Source: Chitinophagales bacterium (lineage in GTDB: Bacteria; Bacteroidota; Bacteroidia; Chitinophagales; UBA2359). From it: a stretch of 44,068 nt of DNA. Position 1 is the first letter of the stretch. Every line of letters starts with the position of its first letter. The notes under the pieces are model-generated. The model saw only the letters and a list, made by a program, of their open reading frames with translations, made no database searches and was not told where the DNA came from. A program made the position numbers and the translations under genes. This document shows, piece by piece, positions 34,945-42,376 of the stretch. The stretch spans positions 1 to 44,068 of the forward strand of contig JAEUUX010000201.1 of NCBI GenBank assembly GCA_016787295.1, given 5' to 3'.

Positions 34945-35496
34945 CTACCATTCCCAACCTACAATATGCCAAGACTCCGCAGGCGTATCGTAGCGATGCC
35001 AAGTAGAGAAACCGACTTTCTCATGCGCCCGCAACGAGCGCCGATTTCTGTCCGCAATTTCGGTGACAATATAGCGATACAAAGGCGAATAATACTGTTG
35101 ATAAGCAACATACATGCCCTCAAAAACACCGCGCCCGCGCACCGCCTCTGCCACGCACACCTGCCCACAAACAATATAGCGCTGACTACCCAATGTTTGA
35201 CCATTGACCATTAAAGAATCGAAAATATCAAACATCTGTACCAAAACGGCTATTTCTTGCCGAAAATCGGGCAACATAGCAATATTATAACCCACCACTT
35301 GCTCTCCCATTTTGGCGATAATACTCGGCGCACTGCGGTGCATTTTTTGCAACTGTTCGAGGGTGTGTTCTACTGTCACAAAACCCTGTGAGGCAATTTG
35401 GTCGGAACTAAGGTGCCGCGCCAAATTTTGCTGTTGCAGCACCAAAATTTGCTCCAAATCCGCCTCATTTTGTACCAACGAAAATTTAATTTCCAT
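34945..35496 (-). CDS. GNAT-family N-acetyltransferase
   Basis: The 183-residue protein has the GNAT fold. A strand (RYIVCGQVCVAE, 107-117) leads to the acetyl-CoA pyrophosphate loop VRGRGVFEGMY (119-129). A second conserved block, TEIADRNRRSLRAHEKVGF (145-163), is typical of GNAT motif B. The N-terminal FSLVQNEADLEQILVLQQQNL fits an acceptor-binding helix. The acceptor is unknown. Start ATG at 35494-35496. It is divergent from deoC across only 26 bp. Confidence 0.85.
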   Translation of the reverse strand: MEIKFSLVQNEADLEQILVLQQQNLARHLSSDQIASQGFVTVEHTLEQLQKMHRSAPSIIAKMGEQVVGYNIAMLPDFRQEIAVLVQMFDIFDSLMVNGQTLGSQRYIVCGQVCVAEAVRGRGVFEGMYVAYQQYYSPLYRYIVTEIADRNRRSLRAHEKVGFSTWHRYDTPAESWHIVGWEW

Positions 35497-35522
35497 ATAT
35501 TAACGTTAAAATAAATAACACT
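35497..35522. promoter_or_regulatory. 26-bp divergent spacer with TTAACGTTAA palindrome
   Basis: The whole gap between two divergent start codons is 26 bp. It contains the perfect 10-bp palindrome TTAACGTTAA at 35500-35509. Neither direction has a full TTTG/TAnnTTTG promoter in the gap, so promoters must reach into the opposite coding sequence or be unusual. Confidence 0.4.
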
Positions 35523-36368
35523 ATGGCACGAAAAAAAAATTTAGCCTCCTATATCGACCATACCTTGCTGAAACCAGATGCCACACAAACAGATATTGAC
35601 CGCCTGTGTGACGAAGCAGCCGCTTTCAATTTTGCTGCTGTTTGTATCCCTCCCTCTTATGTGAGCCACGCCGCCGAACGTTTGAAAGGCAAAAAGGTGG
35701 CTATTGCTACCGTTGTAGGTTTTCCGTTAGGCTATAGTACCACCAACTCCAAATTGGTAGAAACAAAAAAAGCCTGCAAAGACGGTGCCACAGAAATAGA
35801 CATGGTTATCAACTTGACTTGGGTGCGAAACCAAGAATGGAACAAAATAGGCAAAGAAATCAAAAAAATAGCCAAATATACCCATAGTCGCAAAGCCCTA
35901 TTGAAAGTTATCATCGAAACCGCCCTGCTCACCGAAGACGATATAATAAAACTGTGTGATATTTGCGCCAATGCCAAAGCCGATTATGTAAAAACGTCCA
36001 CAGGTTTTAATGGCAGTGGAGCAACCGTTGAAATTGTAACACTTATGCGAAAAATCCTGCCACTAAATGTCAAAATCAAAGCATCGGGAGGCATACGTTC
36101 CTATGAAACAGCTCGCGATTTAGTCAATGCAGGTGCCGACCGTTTGGGAAGTTCATCAAGTGCCGACCTCATGGCTGCCAAAATTGTAGAAGCCGCTACG
36201 AGCAGCAAAAGTACAAAGAAAAAAACAAGCCGCCAAACAAAAAATACCACAAAAAACACCCCAGCAAAAAACAATAGCGAGCCACAAGCACCTAAAACGC
36301 GCAGAAGAACGAAAAAAACAACCGAAACAAACAATTCAACAACCAACAACGAATCCAAAGAAGTATAA
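35523..36368 (+). CDS. deoC: Deoxyribose-phosphate aldolase with a basic C-terminal tail
   Basis: The enzyme splits 2-deoxyribose 5-phosphate into glyceraldehyde 3-phosphate and acetaldehyde in deoxynucleoside breakdown. The catalytic TIM barrel covers about 1-224: YIDHTLLKPDAT at the start, EIDMVINL with Asp93, KTSTGF with the Schiff-base Lys157 and IKASGGIRS with Lys186. All active-site residues are present. Beyond residue 224 is a 57-residue low-complexity tail rich in Lys, Thr, Asn and Arg (KSTKKKTSRQTKN, TRRRTKKTTETNN). The usual enzyme is about 220 residues, so this is an add-on. The nucleotide sequence reads smoothly into it, so it is not an obvious frameshift. No other deoxynucleoside genes are adjacent. 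Confidence 0.94.
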   Translation: MARKKNLASYIDHTLLKPDATQTDIDRLCDEAAAFNFAAVCIPPSYVSHAAERLKGKKVAIATVVGFPLGYSTTNSKLVETKKACKDGATEIDMVINLTWVRNQEWNKIGKEIKKIAKYTHSRKALLKVIIETALLTEDDIIKLCDICANAKADYVKTSTGFNGSGATVEIVTLMRKILPLNVKIKASGGIRSYETARDLVNAGADRLGSSSSADLMAAKIVEAATSSKSTKKKTSRQTKNTTKNTPAKNNSEPQAPKTRRRTKKTTETNNSTTNNESKEV

Positions 36369-36390
36369 AAAATCGCCTTCTGCCAATTGC

Positions 36391-36427
36391 ATAAGCCGCC
36401 TATAGAACATCGCTATAGACGGCTTAT
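36391..36427. terminator. Bidirectional terminator between deoC and the lytic transglycosylase
   Basis: ATAAGCCG and TATAG pair with CTATAG and CGGCTTAT around an AACATCG loop. It lies between two convergent stop codons (36368 and 36436). The T-runs are short. Confidence 0.7.
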
Positions 36428-36435
36428 TGTGCAAT

Positions 36436-37113
36436 TCACCACCATGTTGTAGATTTTTTAGTGACAAAATACGCAGTTGGATAAATTCGACGCAAAAATT
36501 GGTCTATATCTTGCACCATAACGCGTCCATCTTTGTTTTCGTCCAAACCCATATTCATCACATAATTCTCGTCGGGTTTGGCATACAAAGTATAACAAAA
36601 ATCTTCTCCAATAGCATCAGGATACAAGATACCCAAATACAAATCTGTCAGAGATTGGTATTCGCCGCGCACCTTTTGCACTTCAGCTAAATACTTATAC
36701 ACCAAATCCATTTGCTCAACATGATTCATGTTTTGCAATTTTTGCGGTGTTGTTCCCAAAGACTTGAGAGTAGCGGGCATAAATTGTATTAACCCCAAGG
36801 CACTACTACCTTTGTGGTTGCGAGCAGAGGCATCGAAGCGCGATTCTGCATACATCACAGCCATTAGCCATTCACTAGGAATATCCAAACGCTTGCTAAC
36901 AGCTATCACTTTTTGTTCAAAACCTGCCACATCATACACATAGCGTGTAGCCTCGTCCAACAAATAAAGCTGACTTGAACGCGGCTTTGGAATACCCATC
37001 ACTTGGCTACTCCAACGAAAAGTAATGTAGTTGCTCAACAAAAACAAACCAAACAACAAAGAAATGGTTTTATAGTTGAGCGAAAAATTTGGAAATGCTC
37101 CGATTCGTTTCAT
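36436..37113 (-). CDS. Membrane-anchored lytic transglycosylase (SLT domain) with EF-hand-like loop
   Basis: The protein cleaves peptidoglycan glycan strands. It has 225 residues from the ATG at 37111-37113 (MKRIGAFPNF). A farther in-frame start would add 18 residues. Residues 16-30 form an uncleaved signal anchor (ISLLFGLFLLSNYITF). The SLT domain spans about 62-180, with catalytic Glu90 in MAVMYAESRFDASA and ALGLIQFMPAT, then a LGILYPDA segment. Residues 191-202 (DENKDGRVMVQD) match an EF-hand or dockerin-type calcium loop (D-x-N-x-D-G-x-x-x-x-x-D), which is unusual in this family. It is likely active in the periplasm on the inner-membrane side. Confidence 0.87.
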   Translation of the reverse strand: MKRIGAFPNFSLNYKTISLLFGLFLLSNYITFRWSSQVMGIPKPRSSQLYLLDEATRYVYDVAGFEQKVIAVSKRLDIPSEWLMAVMYAESRFDASARNHKGSSALGLIQFMPATLKSLGTTPQKLQNMNHVEQMDLVYKYLAEVQKVRGEYQSLTDLYLGILYPDAIGEDFCYTLYAKPDENYVMNMGLDENKDGRVMVQDIDQFLRRIYPTAYFVTKKSTTWW

Positions 37114-37153
37114 ACCTAACAATTTGAGAAAAAAATTAAAAAAAGATTCGCCG

Positions 37154-37161
37154 CAAAGATA
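37154..37161 (-). promoter_or_regulatory. -7 box of the lytic transglycosylase gene
   Basis: TATCTTTG on the minus strand, about 41 bp before the ATG at 37113. Its upstream half overlaps the edge of the long inverted repeat at 37168-37231. Confidence 0.6.
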
Positions 37162-37167
37162 CAGCAA

Positions 37168-37231
37168 TTTTTTAGCAATTTACTAATTTTGAGCTATTTT
37201 TTTTAATAAAATTTAGTAAATTGCTAAAAAA
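37168..37231. repeat. Perfect 19-bp inverted repeat in the divergent promoter region
   Basis: TTTTTTAGCAATTTACTAA (37168-37186) is the exact reverse complement of TTAGTAAATTGCTAAAAAA (37213-37231), spacer 26 nt. It lies between the divergent lytic transglycosylase and tatA genes, directly upstream of the transglycosylase -7 box. Confidence 0.85.
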
Positions 37232-37331
37232 TAGGCAAGTTGGCTTCGCTAACCCCCCGTTTTTGCTAAAAAACAGAAACTATGAACAACAAAAATCACC
37301 AACAAAAACTCAAAAAACCATTTTTTTTCTG

Positions 37332-37339
37332 TACCTTTG
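37332..37339 (+). promoter_or_regulatory. -7 box of tatA
   Basis: TACCTTTG lies 65 bp before the tatA ATG. The -33 position is A/T-rich without a clear TTTG. Confidence 0.6.
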
Positions 37340-37404
37340 CACCGAGAAATGCCAAAAGCTATTTGGCGTACTTATTTTTTTTCATTCTATAAAACCAATA
37401 TATC

Positions 37405-37590
37405 ATGGGTCTACCAGGCGGTTCTGAATGGATTATCATTTTCTTAGTAGCACTATTGCTTTTTGGCGGCAAAAAAATTCCCGAATTAGCACGTGGTATT
37501 GGACGCGGTATTAGAGAATTTAATGATGCACGCAGCAGTATACAAAAAGAAATTGAATCAGGCGGCAAAGAAGGAGAAGACAAAAAATAA
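37405..37590 (+). CDS. tatA: Twin-arginine translocase subunit TatA/TatE
   Basis: This is a pore-forming component of the Tat system for folded proteins. The 61-residue protein has a short N-terminal transmembrane helix (SEWIIIFLVALLLFG), the FGGKKIPELARGIG hinge and amphipathic helix (the FGxxKLPxLxRxxG family pattern), and a charged Lys/Glu tail. The length is at the small end of the family. tatC is not in the window. A promoter is visible upstream and a terminator at about 37684-37737. Confidence 0.94.
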   Translation: MGLPGGSEWIIIFLVALLLFGGKKIPELARGIGRGIREFNDARSSIQKEIESGGKEGEDKK

Positions 37591-37683
37591 ACTCCAAAAC
37601 AACTGCCAAAATGAATAAAGAGACCATACAAAAACAATGATGCGAAAAATACCTCTTTCATGCCTATTTGTATATGGACTCTA

Positions 37684-37737
37684 TGCAAAAAACCAAATCC
37701 GACTATCTTATTATCAAAGGTAGCCAGGTTTGGTTTT
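37684..37737 (+). terminator. Terminator downstream of tatA
   Basis: AAAAAACCAAATCC...CTATCTT pairs, with G-U pairs, with AAGGTAG...GGTTTGGTTTTT around an ATTATC loop. A T-run closes the plus-strand arm. It is about 95 bp past the tatA stop. The intervening 37591-37683 shows no gene. Confidence 0.7.
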
Positions 37738-37925
37738 TGTCGTTATATGACACGCTTAGACACAATTTGCTCACCAAAATCATAGCACCCAACGAAATGA
37801 AATAACATCTCCCAACAAAAACAATTCAAACACTACTATTTCCATTCCAACAAAAAACATTTACCACATCGCCAACTCCTCCCCAAAACCCCAACAACAA
37901 TAAACACATATCCATAACAAACACC
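37738..37925. other. Gene-free A/C-rich lead-in to the patatin-like gene
   Basis: No frame or recognised promoter box is seen. From here the plus strand becomes strongly A/C-rich and G-poor, a bias that continues to the window end. Confidence 0.4.
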
Positions 37926-40232
37926 ATGAAACAACTATCCACCCTATACAAAACCTTTCCCATACAACTATTACTCTTACATTTCAAAAAAAACAAATCA
38001 CTCCTTATATGGTGGTTATTATTGCTTGGCATCATCACTTTTGCCATAGCAGGAGGGTATGGAGGAGGCTACCTATTCCTCGACCCCGAATACCGCGAAA
38101 AAGTCAGTTTCTGGAGTTTCTTTTGGGTAGGCTTAGGATTTGGATTTTTTTTCATGGCTTGGAACATCGCCACATACCTCACCAACGCCTTCCGTTTTCC
38201 TTTCCTCGCAACCCTCAATGCCCCACTATATTGCTTCTGCATCAACAACAGCCTAATTCCCATCTTATTCCTCTCCACCTATTTCGTTGCACTTGTCCGA
38301 CTACAATACTACTTTGAGTGGAGAAACATAACTACCATCATCACATACATCATTGGTTTTGCAGCAGGATTTGCCACACTCATCGCACTAACAGCCATCT
38401 ATTTCCACTTCACCAACAAAGACATTGCTGCCATCATTGCACACATCAAATACAGACCATTACCCAAAACACGCATCGGCAGAAAAAAAAGACAACCATC
38501 ACAACTTAGCCAACTCGAACAACGCTTAGAAAACACCATTGTACATCGTTGGGAACAAATAGAACACTACGCCAAAGCAATAAACATCTCATATTACATC
38601 AATAACCAATTCCAAATCAAAGTAGCACGACCCGCAGAACACTATCCCGAAACAGTCCTACAGGCAGTATTTCGCCAGCACCACATCAACGCCTTTGTCA
38701 TTCAGCTCATCAGCCTTTTAGCACTATTAGCCCTAAGCCTACAAATAGACAACCCCTATCTACAAATTCCCGCCGCAACAAGCACTTTTTTGGTCTTATC
38801 CTTAGCAATGACCATTGTTGCAGCTTTTTCCTATTGGTTCACCGAATGGCGAACCGCCGTATTGGTTCTAATGTTCCTAACCGTCGACTATTCAACCACT
38901 TACAAATGGTATCAATACGACACCCCCGCCTATGGAATAGACTATACCACAACACCACAACCATACAACCTCACAACAATAACCCGAATCCACACAGCCG
39001 AACAAACCCAAAAAGACCAACAAAACACACTCGAAATACTCGAAAAATGGAAGCAAAAAGCCAAAGCCCAACAGCACAAACAAAAGCCAACAATGATACT
39101 ACTACATTGCAGCGGCGGCGGACACTTAGCCAACAGATGGGCATTCCTTGCCATACAGCAAGCAGACAGCGCCCTAAATGGACAACTCATGCCCGCAACA
39201 GTCCTTATTAGCGGCGCATCGGGCGGCATGATTGGAGCAACCTATGCACGCGAATACTACTACCAACAACTAACCCAAAAAATACCCAATTGGCACAACC
39301 CACACTATGCCGAACAACTCTCCGAAGACCTATTCAACCCCATCGCATTCACACTTGTCACCAACGACATCTTTTACCCACTACAATACACCACAATAGG
39401 ACAACACAAATACGTCAAAAACCGAGCAATGGCATTTGAAAACCGACTCCACCAAATGACCGACTCCCTACTCTACAACAAAACACTCGCCGACTACCAA
39501 CCATTAGAAAAAAACGCCATAATACCACTACTAATATTCTCACCAACCATCACCAACGACAATCGCCGACTATACATCTCAACACAAGGAGTATCATACC
39601 TCATCAATCCACCACAAAAGTACACACTCGACAACCCATACAACGAACCCGACGGAATAGACTTCCAACTATACTTCAAAGACCACACACCAGACCAACT
39701 CCGAATCACAAGCGCCATACGAATGAGCGCAACCTACCCCTTCGTCCTACCTGCCACAGTCCTACCCACAGAACCCAAAATACAAATCATGGATGCAGGA
39801 TTCATCGACAACTTTGGCTTCCAAACCAGCGAAAAATTCCTATCCATCTTTGCCGATTGGATAAACAAAAACATCGACCAAGTCATTATGATACGCATAG
39901 CAGGACAAGAAAAAGTAGAACAAAACCCAACATACACACCCGAATCCCTAACCAAACAACTAATCAGACCATTCACCGTTTTTATGTCAGGAAACATACA
40001 AGAATACACCGCCGACCGAGCCCTAATAAACCTAAACCAGCTATTACAAGGAAAAATAAAATTCATTAACTTCGAATACGAACCCCAAAAACAAGCCGCA
40101 AGAGCCTCCATGAGCTACCACCTCACCCAACGCGAAAAACAAGAAATAGCAGCCACATTCCACAACAAAACAAACCAACAAAACCTACAAAAACTAAAAA
40201 ACCTACTCAACACACCAAACAACACTAAATAA
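37926..40232 (+). CDS. Membrane protein with C-terminal patatin-like phospholipase domain
   Basis: This 768-residue protein is a predicted lipid acyl hydrolase. Hydrophobic helices lie near 27-50, 61-85, 108-125, 137-160, 256-272 and 286-320, so the N-terminal ~340 residues are membrane-embedded. After a charged linker (about 355-388) comes the patatin-like domain. It has an oxyanion-hole-like HCSGGGHLANRW (394-405), the nucleophile elbow SGASGG with Ser432, and DAGFIDNFG with the catalytic Asp at about 623 (the usual D-G-G/A). The Ser-Asp dyad is intact. The substrate is unknown. Codons favour A or C at third positions far more than the upstream genes do. Confidence 0.82.
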   Translation: MKQLSTLYKTFPIQLLLLHFKKNKSLLIWWLLLLGIITFAIAGGYGGGYLFLDPEYREKVSFWSFFWVGLGFGFFFMAWNIATYLTNAFRFPFLATLNAPLYCFCINNSLIPILFLSTYFVALVRLQYYFEWRNITTIITYIIGFAAGFATLIALTAIYFHFTNKDIAAIIAHIKYRPLPKTRIGRKKRQPSQLSQLEQRLENTIVHRWEQIEHYAKAINISYYINNQFQIKVARPAEHYPETVLQAVFRQHHINAFVIQLISLLALLALSLQIDNPYLQIPAATSTFLVLSLAMTIVAAFSYWFTEWRTAVLVLMFLTVDYSTTYKWYQYDTPAYGIDYTTTPQPYNLTTITRIHTAEQTQKDQQNTLEILEKWKQKAKAQQHKQKPTMILLHCSGGGHLANRWAFLAIQQADSALNGQLMPATVLISGASGGMIGATYAREYYYQQLTQKIPNWHNPHYAEQLSEDLFNPIAFTLVTNDIFYPLQYTTIGQHKYVKNRAMAFENRLHQMTDSLLYNKTLADYQPLEKNAIIPLLIFSPTITNDNRRLYISTQGVSYLINPPQKYTLDNPYNEPDGIDFQLYFKDHTPDQLRITSAIRMSATYPFVLPATVLPTEPKIQIMDAGFIDNFGFQTSEKFLSIFADWINKNIDQVIMIRIAGQEKVEQNPTYTPESLTKQLIRPFTVFMSGNIQEYTADRALINLNQLLQGKIKFINFEYEPQKQAARASMSYHLTQREKQEIAATFHNKTNQQNLQKLKNLLNTPNNTK

Positions 40233-40360
40233 CAAACCTCAAAAAAACAAGCATCACACTCATTAACCAGCAACAATCAACCAGTAATAATTCCCCCATC
40301 AACCAGTAACAATTAATAACTAACAATTAAAAACCCCAACCTCTCCCAATTCACAAAAAA

Positions 40361-40394
40361 AAGCCGCCGATAGGAACATACCTATCGGCGGCTT
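40361..40394. terminator. Bidirectional terminator between the patatin-like and SDR genes
   Basis: AAGCCGCCGATAGG (40361-40374) pairs perfectly with CCTATCGGCGGCTT (40381-40394) around AACATA. An A-run (40353-40362) precedes it, giving a T-run on the minus strand. It mainly serves the minus-strand SDR gene. Confidence 0.88.
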
Positions 40395-40441
40395 CACACA
40401 TTATACACAGCATAACCCAAAAAACAACAAAACAACAAGCC

Positions 40442-41425
40442 CTACACAACCCGCGAATCAGCCAAAAACTCCTGACAAACCCGCTTAATACTCAACTGAA
40501 CAGGGCGAAACTCATAACCCAACAAATCAGCAACCTTCTGACTACTATAATAAGACCGTTTTTGTGCCTGACGAGCAGTTTCACGCGTCAACAAAGCCTT
40601 CTTACCCGTCAAACGACTTCGCACAGCCTCCAAACGCCATGCCAACTCACCCAAAATAGGAGCAGCACGCCACACAGGAGCCGAAACACCCAGCTCCGAA
40701 GCAACCATACCAAAAAATTCCTGATAACTCAAATTAGCAGCATTCAAAATAAACCGCTCATTACTAATCGGGCGTTCCATCAACAACTGCATCACCTCCA
40801 CAACATCTAACACATCTACAAAACCAGTACCACCACTCGGATAAAACCGCAAACCATCTGCCACTCTTTGAATAAGACGCGGAGAACCATGCCGCCAATC
40901 ACCCCTACCAAGCACCACAGACGGATTAACAATCACCGCCTCAAGACCTTCCTCAATACCACGCCACACTTCCCGTTCCGCCAACATCTTACTCTTAGCA
41001 TAATGCGTCACACCAGCACCATTACCCCACGAACTACTTTCCGTCATAATAGGCAGCACACCCTTACGACCCAAAGCCGCAATAGAACTCACATGAAGCA
41101 ACTTCCGAACACCCGCTTCCAGAGCCATATTCACCACATTAGCAGTCCCCTGAACATTAGCCTGTTGCAACAGCTCCACATCAGCAGGACTATACGACAC
41201 CAAAGCCGCACAATGATACACCTCCTCAATCCCCTGCATCGCTTCATAAAGCGACTGCGGCTCCAACAAATCCGCACCCACCCATTCAATACTATCAACA
41301 ACACCACCAAGAAACCTACGGTCACTACCAGCACGATAAATAGCCCGAACAGCCTTCTTACGCCCAACCAACTGCTGCAACAGATGAGACCCCACCAAAC
41401 CAGTACCACCAGTAACTAAAATCAT
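40442..41425 (-). CDS. NAD(P)-dependent epimerase/dehydratase, extended SDR family
   Basis: This 327-residue oxidoreductase is of the dihydroflavonol-reductase-like extended SDR type. The nucleotide-binding VTGGTGLVGSHL (4-15) is followed by ADLLEP, a HCAALVSYSP segment, Ser113-Ser114 in LLHVSSIAALG, and the catalytic Tyr142-x-x-x-Lys146 in HYAKSK. NPSVVLGRGDWR and YPSGGTGFVDVLDVVE match the substrate-side region. The substrate cannot be told from sequence; sugars, sterols and aldehydes are all possible. Its minus-strand coding sequence is T/G-rich at third positions, mirroring the local plus-strand A/C bias. Confidence 0.9.
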   Translation of the reverse strand: MILVTGGTGLVGSHLLQQLVGRKKAVRAIYRAGSDRRFLGGVVDSIEWVGADLLEPQSLYEAMQGIEEVYHCAALVSYSPADVELLQQANVQGTANVVNMALEAGVRKLLHVSSIAALGRKGVLPIMTESSSWGNGAGVTHYAKSKMLAEREVWRGIEEGLEAVIVNPSVVLGRGDWRHGSPRLIQRVADGLRFYPSGGTGFVDVLDVVEVMQLLMERPISNERFILNAANLSYQEFFGMVASELGVSAPVWRAAPILGELAWRLEAVRSRLTGKKALLTRETARQAQKRSYYSSQKVADLLGYEFRPVQLSIKRVCQEFLADSRVV

Positions 41426-41490
41426 AAAAAAATTAGAAGTTTAAAAATTATAAAATACACCCAACTCCAAAAACATTTATTAGCACATCT

Positions 41491-41604
41491 TTGGGCGTTC
41501 CCATGCGGGTCGGGCTGCTACGGGCTTCGCTACGCTACGGTGCTTCGACAAGCTACGCACTGGCTAACGCCACCCTACGCATCCCTAACGCGCTTCGCCA
41601 CTCC
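41491..41604 (+). repeat. Dispersed ~110-bp repeat, copy 3
   Basis: It begins TTGGGCGTTCCC, contains GGGTCGGGCTGCTACGGGCT, CAAGCTACGCACTGGCTAAC and ends CCCTAACGCGCTTCGCCACT. It is the same family as 4591-4698 and 30747-30860. It lies 66 bp upstream of the SDR start codon. Confidence 0.88.
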
Positions 41605-41716
41605 AAAAAATAACCCCAAAACAACCATTCAAACACACCCCACAATACCCCACAACCAACAAAATCCCAAAGCCCACTAATAGTAAAACAAACAACAAAA
41701 CAACAACCCCCATCAC

Positions 41717-42136
41717 CAAGTACACACAGCCATTCGACAAGTACACACAGCCATTCGACAAGTACACACAACCATTCGACAAGTACACACAACCATTCGA
41801 CAAGTACACACAGCCATTCGACAAGTACACACAGCCATTCACCAAGTACACACAACCATTCGACAAGTACACACAACCATTCGACAAGTACACACAGCCA
41901 TTCGACAAGTACACACAGCCATTCGACAAGTACACACAGTCATTCGACAAGTACACACAACCATTCGACAAGTACACACAACCATTCGACAAGTACACAC
42001 AGGCATTCGACAAGTACACACAGGCATTCGACAAGTACACACAGGCATTCGACAAGTACACACAACCATTCGACAAGTACACACAACCATTCGACAAGTA
42101 CACACAGCCATTCACCAAGTACACACAGCCATTAAC
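41717..42136. repeat. 21-bp minisatellite, 20 copies
   Basis: Twenty head-to-tail 21-bp units start at 41717 and step by exactly 21 to 42116. Each unit is CAAGTACACACA followed by RSCATTCGA, with most variation at two bases (AGCC, AACC, AGGC or AGTC) and in CGAC against CACC. Because 21 is a multiple of 3, the minus strand stays open in more than one frame, giving artefactual Cys-Val-Tyr-Leu-Ser-Asn-Gly repeats. The last copy runs into a TTAACAA microrepeat. Confidence 0.97.
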
Positions 42137-42159
42137 AATTAACAATTAACAATTAACAA
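42132..42159. repeat. TTAACAA 7-bp microrepeat
   Basis: Four tandem copies of TTAACAA follow directly on the minisatellite. Related ATTAACM tracts occur at 42341-42373, and a looser one lies near 40301-40330. Confidence 0.9.
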
Positions 42160-42166
42160 TTGAAAA

Positions 42167-42235
42167 ACCCCGAAGAGGTGACAAGTTTATAGCAAAACGC
42201 AGCAACAATATATTTAACATAAACCCCGAAGGGGT
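42167..42235. repeat. Paired palindromes of the ACCCC-GAA-GGGGT family (locus 2)
   Basis: ACCCCGAAGAGGT (42167-42179, one arm mismatch) and ACCCCGAAGGGGT (42223-42235) lie 56 bp apart. Between them are GTGACAAGTTTATAGC and TTAACATAA, matching locus 1 (4264-4331) and locus 3 (43931-43999). Confidence 0.85.
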
Positions 42236-42340
42236 GACATAATTCAAGAAACAGCAAGAATAACAAAACACACCCCCAAAATCCCCCAAAACATTAAAAA
42301 CCAAAAACAAAACATAATTCCACTCAAAACCACCCCGTTT

Positions 42341-42373
42341 ATTAACCATTAACAATTAACCATTAACAATTAA
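42341..42373. repeat. ATTAACM 7-bp microrepeat
   Basis: Alternating ATTAACC and ATTAACA units, four in all plus a partial, end right before the stop codon of the symporter gene at 42377. Confidence 0.85.
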
Positions 42374-42376
42374 AAA

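Noticed and set aside
41585-42145. Minus-strand open frame of 186 codons with Cys-Val-Tyr-Leu-Ser-Asn-Gly repeats (and overlapping frames in the same array)
   Set aside because: It exists because the 21-bp minisatellite has a length divisible by three. Several frames stay open and the sequence outside the array does not look like a protein.
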